A stretch of 56,163 nt of DNA from Actinomycetes bacterium (GCA_027118455.1 JAJAYZ010000059.1:1-56163); one strand, 5' to 3'. Positions 26,101 to 38,097 are shown, counted from the first letter of the stretch. Numbers and translations are program-made. The notes: generated by a model not told the origin, from the sequence alone.

Positions 26101-28144
26101 GAATCAGATCGTTTCGATCCGAAAAGTTGGCCCCGCACAAGTCACCGTGGTGACAGCGGGCAACCACGGCTACCTGTGTGCGCTGCCCGATAACCAACAG
26201 GTGCAGACCGCCTTTCCCTCCTCGATCGGTACCGACTGTGCCGGGCAAGGAGAACCGGTGCGGATCCGCGGTGCCGGAGCGTTCGACGGGACCGACTACG
26301 TGGTGTCGACCATCCGCACCCCCACCCAGGTGGTGCTGCAAAAGCTGGGCTCGCAGGTCCCGACCAGCTCTGACCCGTGCGCAGCCGGTGGGTGCACCCT
26401 CAGCCGGCAACCCAGCGCCCTGCCCGTCCAAACCCAAGAGATCGGCCCCGGAACCTCAGGCAAGGTCAGCTTCGAGTTCGGCCAAATCCAAGGCTACGAA
26501 GAACGCTACGCCGTCTCCAACGGCGCCAGCGCCGAAGCCGCCACTTCGGGAGAGACCGGCTGCGGGTCGATGTTCCTCGACTGCTCAGAGCGGGAGATCT
26601 TCGCTCCCGGCGCCCCTGGGGCGGTGTGGGCTGCGCATGTGAAGGGGGAGTTTGAGCACAACGACTCGAGCATGATGAACATGGTGTTGGAGTCGGCCAC
26701 GACGTGGACGTTTGAGTACGACGATGCGAGTCGTCCCGGTAGTTATCGGATCACCCCGTATCTAGCTGATGACCCCAACAGCGGTGCCTTGACGTTGACG
26801 TGGACGGCTAGTCCGGTGGGGTCTAGTGGATTGTGGGGTAACCCGGAGTGGGGTTACGGCGCCAAGGGAGACCCGGACTTGCCGGCCCGCCCCGACGCCG
26901 CCTTCTCCCTGCCCAAACTCATGGAGCCTTATCGATTGCACACTGGCCTGGACGACAGTCTTGATGTGTTGTTGGCGTCGCCGGACTTTGTGACGTGGGC
27001 TTGTGGGGACGGTGATGTGTGTCGACCGCAGGCTGCGGTGGAGGTGGGTCAGCCGTTGCAGATCAGCACGACGGTGCACAACTATGCGTTGACGGATCTG
27101 CCGGCCAGTGTGTCCAAACCGTTGGTGGTGCGGTTCTATCTCGGTGACCCGGCTCGTGGTGGGTATGCGATCACCGAGGAGAAGATCACCGAGCCGATCC
27201 CGGTGCGTGGACAGGTCCCGGTGCAGACCGAGTGGACGCCGCCGGTCGGGTTCGCCGGTCAGCCGGGCCAGCCGATCTATGCGGTGATTGACCCGAACGA
27301 CTCCTTCGAGGAGGTCTTCGACTGGGGTTCACCGGTGGTGTTGTGGAACCGGACCCTCGGGGGCAAGGTTGTTTCCGCCAGCTCGCAGAACAGTGGTGGG
27401 TCGTCGACGTTTGTGTTCCGCACTGATGTTGACCACGGTCTGGCGTTGGGTGACCCGGTGGTGATCACCGAGATGGGTGATTACAACCGGGCCAAGGCGA
27501 AGGTGATCGCGACCACCCCCACCTCGTTCACAGTGGTTGCCAAGAAATCCTTCCGGTCGGTGACCAAGACCGGCAAATGGGTCTCAGACCAGTCCGAGAA
27601 CTGTGTCTCCAACAACCCCTGGTACGGCGATGCGAGGTACGACTTCTACAACTTCGGTACGGGTCCCGAGGAGTTTCAGTCGAGTTGCCCGACGACGAAC
27701 AACGAGGGGTACTTCCTGACCCCCCGGATCAAAGGCAACCGCGGTGGTGTCGAGCGCACCGACCTCAGCGTCCGCCCCGACGGCATCCACGTCACCAAAG
27801 ACGGCCGTGCCGTCACCGTCGACGTCCGGTCCTCGCAGACGGTCTACGATGCCAAGATCGCCGTGCAAGTGTGGGTATGCGGCAGCCAGGCACAGTCCTG
27901 CACTCCGCAACTGGCCGCCACCCGCCCCTACCAGGCGACCCCCTCGGTCACCATCAGTGCCGGGACCACCACCCGGGTCAAGGTTCCCCTCACCAACACC
28001 AAACTCACCCCAGGCAGCTACCGCATCTCCACCCAAGTGATCCCTGTCTCAGTCTGGGAACGACCACCCGGCCCCGGCCTCTACGACGTCGCCATGGGCC
28101 AATACGCCAACAACCACACCATCACCCACGTAACAGTTCGCTAG
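23141..28144 (+). CDS. Giant exported FG-GAP-like multidomain protein
   Basis: A 1667-residue exported protein. N-terminal signal/anchor (RRWIVFVVAAGLVLALLQW). Residues 140-760 contain FG-GAP/VCBS-like motifs (VDVNGDGRQELV; GDVDGAQGDEIVVAE; ADFNGDSS), suggesting a second propeller. Three copies of an H-G-x-x-x-G-x-P-V beta module lie near 230-290, 1000-1064 and 1425-1480. Residues 807-927 are a polar, strand-like stretch (SLAVSMEQAWGLDTALKGG) that might be pore-forming-like; this is weak. A CARDB-like region near 1290-1410 ends in AVIDPNDSFEEV. ATG at 23141, 5 nt after the RCC1 gene stop. Codon choice switches between G/T-rich and A/C-rich blocks within the gene. Confidence 0.75.
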   Translation: MADGTAIRRWIVFVVAAGLVLALLQWMPGGSGVSASASTLVDCVSTGGVPLPAGCEVGLEPTPLPSRKVVGEFELGVVSRSVGGPVSSVGDVSAGGIDGSCDPQVEVCSLKSAIDLSDPADPSSGFPTSVVDDGFGSEKGDSAAVSVDVNGDGRQELVRAGRCAASATVCLSYFTPGEPSGGPSYSSEFSTGLSVDTSGVGRVELAAGPVGLASATVTGASFAVDARQETTVATFTTAGRHRFHVGDPVRLGNDPSLQASLCVDSSLSKDGFQCIGGDLLSYHPVSAVTADTFSVDLGVLVVARGGVGGVVTPPAWSAGCSGCGVRAEAVSTGLVLGWTAPTMSLKVATFSVVPGAVQPFGLLDVRPVGRLFQESVATAPAREAFSLVVDDFEVGGPAEIAVAWGADCGDAQVHLPCSRLSFFAMDDAERLALRSSVPWGADAWCNNTASGVDPSQRGVFSIAMASGHFQHASGVKASPGADLAIGWVAAADPGSNETGDVYHLFQAFDVTSQLTLAPTVPLDVSDPTRDPGPCATVTAHHDPASDPFALRSNLQIAAGDVDGAQGDEIVVAETLPNSGDFAPVSVSLWGQNISGQGGAGWRPQVRRQPVQAGWDQPFTPGTASTDLIPAGGYVAVGDGGSGQVSLAMGRLARRQADASDDLAYPNAVNPDIVVGWTCNDSNTCGASTTGDSVAVDAFAVSVDVGGKATFAKQSSKTMSVRLAAIPADPNKSPTVLDRSYVQVVTADFNGDSSTLGDPIRSFAVGEINPLMVLRAPPVEFAAIDGSHPGYDKDGWIASAEVYDLSDCYAANGADTDQGECPMRTTYETDTTSETSLAVSMEQAWGLDTALKGGLSGGTHAPGGDCELVCYEATLELAYAHSEEQQTEAQQAKSFRYTAEQSLAPMQDRAFVATSDIEMSQVPVYFGTFTGGSLPPEPDLWTYSATPLDTVFSWVSVNDPQYGSVFAGPTPGNILSYPSSTAQVPTFRNQIVSIRKVGPAQVTVVTAGNHGYLCALPDNQQVQTAFPSSIGTDCAGQGEPVRIRGAGAFDGTDYVVSTIRTPTQVVLQKLGSQVPTSSDPCAAGGCTLSRQPSALPVQTQEIGPGTSGKVSFEFGQIQGYEERYAVSNGASAEAATSGETGCGSMFLDCSEREIFAPGAPGAVWAAHVKGEFEHNDSSMMNMVLESATTWTFEYDDASRPGSYRITPYLADDPNSGALTLTWTASPVGSSGLWGNPEWGYGAKGDPDLPARPDAAFSLPKLMEPYRLHTGLDDSLDVLLASPDFVTWACGDGDVCRPQAAVEVGQPLQISTTVHNYALTDLPASVSKPLVVRFYLGDPARGGYAITEEKITEPIPVRGQVPVQTEWTPPVGFAGQPGQPIYAVIDPNDSFEEVFDWGSPVVLWNRTLGGKVVSASSQNSGGSSTFVFRTDVDHGLALGDPVVITEMGDYNRAKAKVIATTPTSFTVVAKKSFRSVTKTGKWVSDQSENCVSNNPWYGDARYDFYNFGTGPEEFQSSCPTTNNEGYFLTPRIKGNRGGVERTDLSVRPDGIHVTKDGRAVTVDVRSSQTVYDAKIAVQVWVCGSQAQSCTPQLAATRPYQATPSVTISAGTTTRVKVPLTNTKLTPGSYRISTQVIPVSVWERPPGPGLYDVAMGQYANNHTITHVTVR

Positions 28145-28179
28145 GTCGTCTGTGAGCCCGCGTGGCGCTGGGCCGTCGC

Positions 28180-29151
28180 CTACCAGGCGTATGCCTCCGG
28201 AGCAGTGCCCCCCGGCCCTGGCCAGATCTCGTCGAGCTTGGCGAGAGCGTCGTCATCGAGGGTGACGTCCAGAGCATGCAGGTTGCCGTCCAACTGGGAC
28301 GCGGTACGCGGGCCGATGATCGGTGCGGTGACTCCGGGCTGGGATAGCAGCCAGGCGAGACCCACATCAGCTGGGTGCTCGCCGAGGTCGCGGCAGAGTG
28401 CCTCGTACTGCTCTACCTGTGGCTGGTACTTGGTGAGGCGCTCCTGCGTTCCTTCGCCTACCGCCCGTCCCTCTTCGGCCTTCTGCAGAATGCCCCCGAG
28501 GACGCCGCCGTAGAGCGGTGACCACGGGATCACGCCAATCCCGTACTCACGGGCGGCGGGAAGCACTTCGAGCTCGATGGTTCGGACGGCCAGGTTGTAG
28601 ATCGACTGTTCGCTGGCCAGACCGAGCATGCCGAGTCTGCGCGCCGCCTCCTGGGCCTGCGCAAGATGCCACCCGGCGAAGTTCGACGACCCGAAGTAGA
28701 GCACCTTGCCTTGCTGCCGTAGGACGCTGAATGCCTCCCAGATCTCTTCCCACGGCGTGTTCCGGTCGACATGGTGCATTTGGTAAAGGTCAATCCAGTC
28801 GGTCTGCATGCGCTTCAGAGATGCGTCACAGGCGCGGCGGATGTTCCGCGCTGACACGAAGGTGTCGTTGGGCCACTCGGTCATCGAGCCGTAGAGCTTG
28901 GTGGCGATGACGACTTTGTCGCGGCGTTCGCCTCCTTGGGCGAACCAGTTCCCAATGATCGTTTCGGTGGTCCCGCGGCCAATCTCCCAGCCGTAGACGT
29001 TGGCGGTGTCGAAGAAGTTGATCCCGGCTTCGAGCGCGTGGTCCATGACATGGTGCGACTCAGGCTCGGGCGTTTGCGGCCCGAAGTTCATGGTCCCGAG
29101 GCAGAGTCGCGAGACCTCCAGTCCAGTGCGTCCGAGGTGTGTGTATTCCAT
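28180..29151 (-). CDS. Aldo/keto reductase
   Basis: A 323-residue NAD(P)H-dependent oxidoreductase of the AKR superfamily (TIM barrel). The catalytic tetrad is visible: D48 and Y53 (FFDTANVYG), K85 (VIATKL) and H126 (YQMHHVD). It resembles the YghZ/voltage-channel-beta type that starts MEYTHLGRTGLEVS. The substrate is unknown. ATG at 29151; a longer frame upstream is unlikely. A TACTGT hexamer lies 6 nt upstream. It is divergent from the methyltransferase gene, whose start is only 17 bp away. Confidence 0.92.
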   Translation of the reverse strand: MEYTHLGRTGLEVSRLCLGTMNFGPQTPEPESHHVMDHALEAGINFFDTANVYGWEIGRGTTETIIGNWFAQGGERRDKVVIATKLYGSMTEWPNDTFVSARNIRRACDASLKRMQTDWIDLYQMHHVDRNTPWEEIWEAFSVLRQQGKVLYFGSSNFAGWHLAQAQEAARRLGMLGLASEQSIYNLAVRTIELEVLPAAREYGIGVIPWSPLYGGVLGGILQKAEEGRAVGEGTQERLTKYQPQVEQYEALCRDLGEHPADVGLAWLLSQPGVTAPIIGPRTASQLDGNLHALDVTLDDDALAKLDEIWPGPGGTAPEAYAW

Positions 29152-29157
29152 GGTGAG

Positions 29158-29163
29158 ACAGTA
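29158..29163 (-). promoter_or_regulatory. Leaderless-type -10 element of aldo/keto reductase gene
   Basis: TACTGT on the minus strand, 6 nt before the ATG at 29151. It lies within the 17-bp gap between two divergent genes. Confidence 0.45.
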
Positions 29164-29168
29164 GGCGG

Positions 29169-30440
29169 GTGCCCACCGACCTCGCCACCGCACGCCAGGA
29201 CGTGATGCGGCACCTTCTGGACGCCAACCGGCTGGTCCGGGCAACGGCTGGAGGAGCACTCCGCGGTCAGCGGCCCCGATGGCGCCGGCTCGAGCTTCGA
29301 CCGGTCGAGCTGAAGAGCGGCCAGCATCTGCAGGTCGTCGCCTATGACGAGCGCCAGTCGTTCACCAGCAACTACCTGTGGGGCGCCGACGCCGAGCATG
29401 CCGTCGATGAGCTTCTCAGCGAGCCGTTCGGGCACTGGAACGTGGCCAGCACCGACGGCGAACTTGGCTTCCGGGTCTCCAAGAGTGAGCGGGTTCTGGT
29501 GACTCGGTCGTCGGCCGGGCATGCCCGCGATGTCTCGCACGACAGGGTGAAGAACCGTCTGGTTGATCCGGCCGCGCCCTTCTTGCGTGAGCTCGGCGTC
29601 AGCGATCCCTCCGGAGTCGTCAAGAAGTCGCGAGCTGACAAGTACCACCAGGTTGAAGAGTTCGTCCGATTGCTTGACGCTGCAGTCCGTGAGGCCCGTT
29701 CTGCCGGCCGGCTGCGGCGCGAGCGGCTGCGGGTTGTTGACCTGGGGTGCGGGAACGCCTATCTGACATTCGCGGCGTACCAGCACCTCACGGTGGGGCT
29801 CGGCCTGTCGGTGGAAGTCATCGGAGTGGACGTCAAGGACCAGGCACGGCGGCACAACATTGAGGTCGCCGGAAAGCTCGGTTGGTCGACCGACGTCCAC
29901 TTCGTCGAAGGCGCCATCGAGAACGCCGACGTCGCGACGCCGGTCGACGTGACGCTGGCGCTGCACGCCTGCGACACAGCGACGGACGACGCCTTGGCAC
30001 GTGGCGTCCGATGGGGAAGTGAACTGATCCTTGCGGCGCCGTGCTGCCACCACGACATCCAGCGGCAACTCCGTACATCGTCCCCGCCGCCACCCTACGG
30101 ACTGGTCACGCGCCACGGTTTGCTGCAGGAACACTGGGGTGACCTCCTCACCGACGCGCTACGCGTGCACTTGCTGCGTCGAGGGGGCTATCGCACCGAC
30201 CTGGTGGAGTTCGTCGACAGCCAGCACACGCCTCGGAACGTGCTGCTCAGGGCGCACCTCACGGGGTCTCCGGCGACCTCTGAGCAGGAGGTGGAGTACC
30301 AAGCGCTGGTCCTTGCGTGGGAATTGCGGCCCCGTCTTGAGGCGCTCCTGGCCGAGGTGTCGGGCGCTCGGCGCCTCGAAGCTGCGCCGGCTCCGCCATC
30401 CCCTGCTCGCGCAGCTCGACAGCTTCGGTACGAGACTTAG
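29169..30440 (+). CDS. Class I SAM-dependent methyltransferase (Methyltransf_32-like)
   Basis: A 423-residue protein. The N-terminal 170 residues are of unknown fold with VKKSRADKYHQVEEFVRLLD, typical of the METTL25/GSTCD-related family. The methyltransferase core has motif I VVDLGCGNAYLTFAAY, then VIGVDVKDQARRHN, ALHACDTATDDAL and APCCHHDIQRQL. The CCHH segment is characteristic. The substrate is unknown. GTG start at 29169, divergent from the aldo/keto reductase. A later GTG/ATG pair at 29202-29207 is possible. Confidence 0.85.
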   Translation: MPTDLATARQDVMRHLLDANRLVRATAGGALRGQRPRWRRLELRPVELKSGQHLQVVAYDERQSFTSNYLWGADAEHAVDELLSEPFGHWNVASTDGELGFRVSKSERVLVTRSSAGHARDVSHDRVKNRLVDPAAPFLRELGVSDPSGVVKKSRADKYHQVEEFVRLLDAAVREARSAGRLRRERLRVVDLGCGNAYLTFAAYQHLTVGLGLSVEVIGVDVKDQARRHNIEVAGKLGWSTDVHFVEGAIENADVATPVDVTLALHACDTATDDALARGVRWGSELILAAPCCHHDIQRQLRTSSPPPPYGLVTRHGLLQEHWGDLLTDALRVHLLRRGGYRTDLVEFVDSQHTPRNVLLRAHLTGSPATSEQEVEYQALVLAWELRPRLEALLAEVSGARRLEAAPAPPSPARAARQLRYET

Positions 30441-30509
30441 CCCCGGTTCCAGGCTCGTAGACTCAGAAATTTCCGGCTGACCCTCGTACGGAGCCAAGAC
30501 GAGGAGTTT

Positions 30510-30539
30510 CGTTAGCAAAGGTAATGAGGTATGCTAACG
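30510..30539. promoter_or_regulatory. Probable MarR operator over a leaderless promoter
   Basis: Exact 8-nt inverted arms CGTTAGCA (30510-30517) and TGCTAACG (30532-30539). The right arm overlaps the TATGCT hexamer (30530-30535) that lies 6 nt before the MarR start codon, so a bound dimer would block RNA polymerase. Autoregulation is the usual logic for MarR-MFS pairs. Confidence 0.65.
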
Positions 30540-30541
30540 AC

Positions 30542-31005
30542 ATGCCAATCGCCACCGCGAAGACTTCCGCCACGGATTCGTCCTCAGGAGAGGGCGCCCT
30601 GCCGCTCGCGGGCGACCTACGAATCGCCGTCATGCGATTGGCCCGCCGGCTGCGCCACGAGCGCGAAGACGTCGACCTGACGCTTACCCAGCTGTCGGCT
30701 CTGGCCGCCCTGGAGTGCTGCGGACCGACCACCCCTGGCCACCTCGCTGCTGTCGAGCGGGTTCGCCCGCCGTCGATGACCCGGGTGCTGGCCGGCCTCA
30801 ACGACCGCGGGCTCATCGCTCGCACTGCCCACCCCAGCGACGGCCGTCAAGTGCTGGTTGCCGTCACCGACGACGCGCGCGTCATGCTGCGCGCTGACCG
30901 CGAACGCCGTGAGGCGTGGCTCGCCCAGCGCCTCGCGACCCTGGACGCCGACCAGCGCCGCGCGCTCCGCGATGTCGTCCCGATTCTGGAGTCACTGGTT
31001 AGCGA

Positions 31006-31009
<4 letters not shown>
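30542..31009 (+). CDS. MarR-family transcriptional regulator
   Basis: A 155-residue winged-helix dimer. The core shows LRIAVMRLARRLRHERED, LTQLSALAALE, the recognition helix region RPPSMTRVLAGLNDRGLI and the wing AHPSDGRQVLVAVTDDA. It probably senses a toxic or phenolic ligand and controls the following transporter, whose GTG start overlaps this stop (GTGA). ATG 30542 fits the leaderless TATGCT element; an upstream ATG at 30524 lies inside the operator. Confidence 0.92.
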
Positions 31010-34457
<3,448 letters not shown>

Positions 34458-34559
34458 CGAGTCCATCAACCGGCTTCGCCCAGGGGGCGGCATACATTTC
34501 CGCTGGGTGAAACATCTTCGTGTCAAGCAATCCAAGCCAACAACGGCGGAGGGGACCAG

Positions 34560-35681
34560 CTAGATCGCGTAGGAGGGCTTGACCTCGCGGTCCCACCCCT
34601 CGACTGCCTCTGGCTTGCGCGGCGGCGGCCCCACATAGCGCGCGGACGGACGGATCAGGCGTCCGGTCTCCTTCTGCTCGAGGATGTGCGCGCTCCACCC
34701 GGCGGTGCGGGCGCAGGTGAACATCGGCGTGAACATGTGTGCGGGAACCTCGGCGTAGTCCAGAACGACGGCTGACCAGAACTCGACGTTGGTGGCAATC
34801 ACTCGATCCGGCTTACGCTCGGCGAGGATCTTTAAGGCTGCGCGCTCGAGCTCTTCGGCGACCTCATAGCGAGGCGCGGCGAGGTCACGGGCGGTGCGAC
34901 GCAGTACGCGAGCCCGTGGATCTTCGGCGCGGTAGACCCGGTGGCCGAACCCCATCAGTCGTTGCTTGGTGTCCAAGATGTTGCGCACGAAGCCCTCGGC
35001 GTCACCGGTGTGCTCGACCTGCTCGAGCATGTGCAGGACGCGCGATGGTGCGCCACCGTGCAGTGGCCCAGACATCGCGCCAACGGCACCGGAGAGGGCC
35101 GCAGCAACATCAGCGCCGGTGGACGCGATCACCCGCGCGGTGAAAGTCGAGGCGTTCATTCCGTGCTCAGCGGCACTGACGAAGTAGGCGTCGACGGCCT
35201 TAACGTGCTGCGGGTCGGGCTCGCCGCGCCAGCGGACCATGAAGCGCTGGACGACGCTGGTGGACTTGTCGATCTCGCGCTGGGGCACCATCGGCAGCCC
35301 GAGCCCACGCGCGGACTGCGCGACATAGGACAGGGCCATCACGCTGGCCCTGGCGAGATCGTCGCGGGTCTGGTCGTGGTCGATGTCGAGCAGCGGACGC
35401 AGCCCCCAGGACGGCGACAACATCGCGAGCGCGCTCTGCACGTCGACGCGTACGTCACCGGAGTGCACGGGCAGTGGGAACGGCTCGGCGGGGGGTAGCC
35501 CGGGGTTGAACTCGTTGTCGACCAACAAGCCCCACACGTTGCCGAATGTGACGCGTCCAACCAGGTCTTCGATGTCAACGCCTCGGTAGCGCAGAGCGCT
35601 GCCTTCTTTGTCGGGTTCGGCAATCTGGGTCTCGAAGGCGATCACGCCTTCAAGGCCGGGCACGAAGTCCGAGTTCGCCAT
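34560..35681 (-). CDS. Citrate synthase 2 (CitA type)
   Basis: A 373-residue citrate synthase condensing oxaloacetate and acetyl-CoA. Conserved sites: H207 (GPLHGGAPS), H247 ([15 protein letters not shown]) and the CoA-site region [15 protein letters not shown]. Where most citrate synthases have NVDFxSG with the catalytic Asp, this protein has NVEFWSA; I recall the same change in other actinobacterial citrate synthase 2 proteins. ATG 35681 has GAGGAGT 8 nt upstream. It is divergent from pdxH. Confidence 0.92.
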   Translation of the reverse strand: MANSDFVPGLEGVIAFETQIAEPDKEGSALRYRGVDIEDLVGRVTFGNVWGLLVDNEFNPGLPPAEPFPLPVHSGDVRVDVQSALAMLSPSWGLRPLLDIDHDQTRDDLARASVMALSYVAQSARGLGLPMVPQREIDKSTSVVQRFMVRWRGEPDPQHVKAVDAYFVSAAEHGMNASTFTARVIASTGADVAAALSGAVGAMSGPLHGGAPSRVLHMLEQVEHTGDAEGFVRNILDTKQRLMGFGHRVYRAEDPRARVLRRTARDLAAPRYEVAEELERAALKILAERKPDRVIATNVEFWSAVVLDYAEVPAHMFTPMFTCARTAGWSAHILEQKETGRLIRPSARYVGPPPRKPEAVEGWDREVKPSYAI

Positions 35682-35798
35682 GGTGGGCACTCCTCGACGC
35701 GGTGGGTCTGGGGCGGCAGGGTCGCTGCTCACCGCTATCTAACCCGACTCGCCTGCAGTCGGTATGCCGGGCCCGGGCGGGGGCGCCAGAATGGGCCA

Positions 35799-36446
35799 AT
35801 GAACCCTGCCGCCCTCGCCGCACTGCGTAGAAGCTATGAGCTCGCCGGCCTCGTCGTCGCCGACGTCGACCCTGACCCCGTTGCCCAGTTCCTTCGCTGG
35901 CTGGGGGACGCCGTTGCTGCCGAACTGATGGAGCCGAACGCCATGGTGTTGGCGACGGCAAGCGCTTCCGGGCGCCCGCGGGCGCGAACATTGCTGCTCA
36001 AGGTCGCTGACTCCCAGGGCTTCAGCTTCTTCACCAATTATGGGTCGACCAAGGGCGAACACCTGGCCGAGAACCCTCAAGCCTCGCTCTGCTTCCCCTG
36101 GCTTGCGCTCGAGCGGCAGGTGACCGTGACTGGTGACGTCCACAAGGTGAGTACCCAAGAGACGGCCGACTACTTCCACTCTCGCCCGCACGGTAGCCGG
36201 CTGGGTGCCTGGACCTCCCGACAGAGCGAGGTGATCGCCTCCCGCGACGTGCTCAGTGAGCGCTACCTCGAGCTGAGCGAGCAGTACCCCGATGGCACGT
36301 CGGTCCCGGTTCCGGAGTTTTGGGGTGGCTACCGTCTCGTCCCCGACGAGGTGGAGTTCTGGCAGGGACGCCCCAATCGGCTGCACGACCGAGTCCGGTA
36401 TCGAAGGGTCGGCGACTCCTGGACGATCGAGCGGCTCTCGCCGTGA
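35799..36446 (+). CDS. pdxH: Pyridoxamine 5'-phosphate oxidase
   Basis: A 215-residue FMN enzyme that oxidises pyridoxine/pyridoxamine phosphate to PLP. It shows the family pattern: [40 protein letters not shown]-type strand, then [14 protein letters not shown] and the C-terminal signature [28 protein letters not shown] at 35799. It is divergent from citrate synthase 2; the 117-bp gap carries both promoters. Confidence 0.95.
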   Translation: MNPAALAALRRSYELAGLVVADVDPDPVAQFLRWLGDAVAAELMEPNAMVLATASASGRPRARTLLLKVADSQGFSFFTNYGSTKGEHLAENPQASLCFPWLALERQVTVTGDVHKVSTQETADYFHSRPHGSRLGAWTSRQSEVIASRDVLSERYLELSEQYPDGTSVPVPEFWGGYRLVPDEVEFWQGRPNRLHDRVRYRRVGDSWTIERLSP

Positions 36447-36449
36447 AGC

Positions 36450-36486
36450 GTGGAGCGTCAGCCACCCCAGAGGGCCAACGCTCCAC
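36450..36486. terminator. Hairpin between pdxH and DinB gene
   Basis: 9-bp perfect arms GTGGAGCGT (36450-36458) and ACGCTCCAC (36478-36486) with a 19-nt loop, placed 3 nt after the pdxH stop and 3 nt before the stop of the convergent gene. No T-run. Confidence 0.65.
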
Positions 36487-36489
36487 CCC

Positions 36490-37080
36490 TTAAACCTTCC
36501 GAAACTGCTGGGCCACGGCTTCGAGCCGGTCGTGGTACTTCACCCATGCTCGGTCGTCGAGGTCGGGGAGGTTGGAGTTGCCATCACGCCACCCAACGGA
36601 ACCGTCGATGAGCTCACGCACAATGTCGGCGTGCCCAGCGTGCCGGAATGTTTCGGCCGTCATGTGCACGAGCAACGTGTGCAGTGTCGGGGTGTTCTTG
36701 CCCTCCGGCCACCACGAGACGTTCGCTGTGGCATCGAGGGGAAGCGCCTCAATCGTAGCGTCGGCATGCGCCCATGCGCGTCCATAGAACCTAACGATGA
36801 AGTCTCGCGACTCTTCGGTCTTCGCCCATAGGTCGGCATTTGGTTCGGCGTCGTCGGCGAACCAAGGGAGCGGTTCGGGGAACGGGCGCCCGAAGCACTC
36901 GCCGAAGTAGCCGGCGGCAACGCTGCCGACGTGCTTGACGACGCCCAGCAGGTTTGTGCCCGTGGGCACCAACGGACGCCGGACGTCATAGTCGGAGAGA
37001 CCGTCGAGCTTCCAGAGCAGCGCCTTGCGAGCTCTCGTGAGGTAGCCGTGTAGATCATCCTTGTGTTCAGTTTCTGCCAT
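36490..37080 (-). CDS. DinB/DUF664-family protein
   Basis: A 196-residue protein with the DinB four-helix-bundle pattern: RKALLWKLDGLSDYDVRRP, then TNLLGVVKHVGSVAAGYFGECFGRP, and TLHTLLVHMTAETFRHAGHADIVREL. The three His (in VKHVG, and MTAETFRHAGHAD) are the metal ligands of this fold. Relatives are mycothiol- or bacillithiol-dependent transferases or uncharacterised. ATG at 37080; the upstream extension is a shadow. Divergent from the dehydratase gene. Confidence 0.88.
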   Translation of the reverse strand: MAETEHKDDLHGYLTRARKALLWKLDGLSDYDVRRPLVPTGTNLLGVVKHVGSVAAGYFGECFGRPFPEPLPWFADDAEPNADLWAKTEESRDFIVRFYGRAWAHADATIEALPLDATANVSWWPEGKNTPTLHTLLVHMTAETFRHAGHADIVRELIDGSVGWRDGNSNLPDLDDRAWVKYHDRLEAVAQQFRKV

Positions 37081-37106
37081 GGCCGCCAGCCTGCCACGAT
37101 GGCGCG

Positions 37107-38051
37107 ATGAGCACAGCAGGTCAGCCGATCGCGCTGGACGGCATATGCGCGGCGGCCAACACCATCGGTCCACTCCTCCGACTGACTCCCTGCGTGGAGG
37201 TCGAGCTGGCGACGGCTGAGCGGCATCTGCCTGTTGTGTTCAAGCTCGAGTCGCTCCAGGTCACCGGGTCGTTCAAGCCGCGTGGCGCCGTGAACTCGCT
37301 GCTGCAGTCGGACGCCACCGAGGTGATCGCCTGCTCGGGCGGCAACCACGGACTCGCAGTGGCGTGGGCTGCCCACCAGCTCGGGCGACGGGCCACGGTG
37401 GTCGTGCCGGAGTCGGCAGCCCGCACGAAGGTTGCCGTGATGCGTCAGCTTGGCGCACAGGTCATCGAGCACGGTGACACGCCCGGCGAGGCCTTCGAAC
37501 ATGCCGACGCCCTAGCGGCCAGCAGCGGTCACCCGCTGATTCACCCCTACGACCAAGTGGCGACCGTTGAAGGGCAGGGAACGCTCGGGCTCGAGCTCGT
37601 CGAGCAGGCGCCGGACGTCACGCACTGGCTCATCGCAGTTGGCGGCGGTGGTCTGGCAGCAGGCGTGGTCGTCGGTCTTCAGGAAACGGCTGAGGTCGTG
37701 GCGGTTGAGCCAGCCGGTTGCCCGACCCTGTTCATGGCTCAGCAAGCCGGAATGCCCGTTCCCAGTCCCGCAACCGGGATGGCGCGCACCTCGCTGGGCG
37801 CGCCATCGCTCGGCGCGATTCCGTGGCAGGTGCTGGCCGGCTCTGTGAGTATGAGCACACTCGTGGGCAACGACATCATTGCTCGTGCCCAGGTGTGGCT
37901 GTGGGAGAACGTTCGCCTGCTCGTGGAGCCCGGTGGTGCTACAGCGCTCGCGGCGCTTTTGGCCGGAGCGTGGCGGCCGCCGGAGGGAGCCCGCGTTGGC
38001 GTCGTCGTCTGCGGCGGCAACGCCGACGCCATCCCGGCTGCGCCTTCCTAG
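37107..38051 (+). CDS. Threonine/serine dehydratase-like PLP enzyme
   Basis: A 314-residue fold-type II PLP enzyme. The PLP Lys is K57 (TGSFKPRGA); the substrate loop is CSGGNHGLAVAW and the phosphate cup GGGGLAAG. This pattern fits threonine dehydratase or serine racemase-type enzymes lacking an ACT domain. Which amino acid it uses cannot be decided here. ATG 37107. It is 26 bp from the divergent DinB start. Confidence 0.88.
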   Translation: MSTAGQPIALDGICAAANTIGPLLRLTPCVEVELATAERHLPVVFKLESLQVTGSFKPRGAVNSLLQSDATEVIACSGGNHGLAVAWAAHQLGRRATVVVPESAARTKVAVMRQLGAQVIEHGDTPGEAFEHADALAASSGHPLIHPYDQVATVEGQGTLGLELVEQAPDVTHWLIAVGGGGLAAGVVVGLQETAEVVAVEPAGCPTLFMAQQAGMPVPSPATGMARTSLGAPSLGAIPWQVLAGSVSMSTLVGNDIIARAQVWLWENVRLLVEPGGATALAALLAGAWRPPEGARVGVVVCGGNADAIPAAPS

Positions 38052-38097
38052 GCCCTTCTCCCCGGTCGACCGACTGTCACGGGGCAGGATGTGCCAA

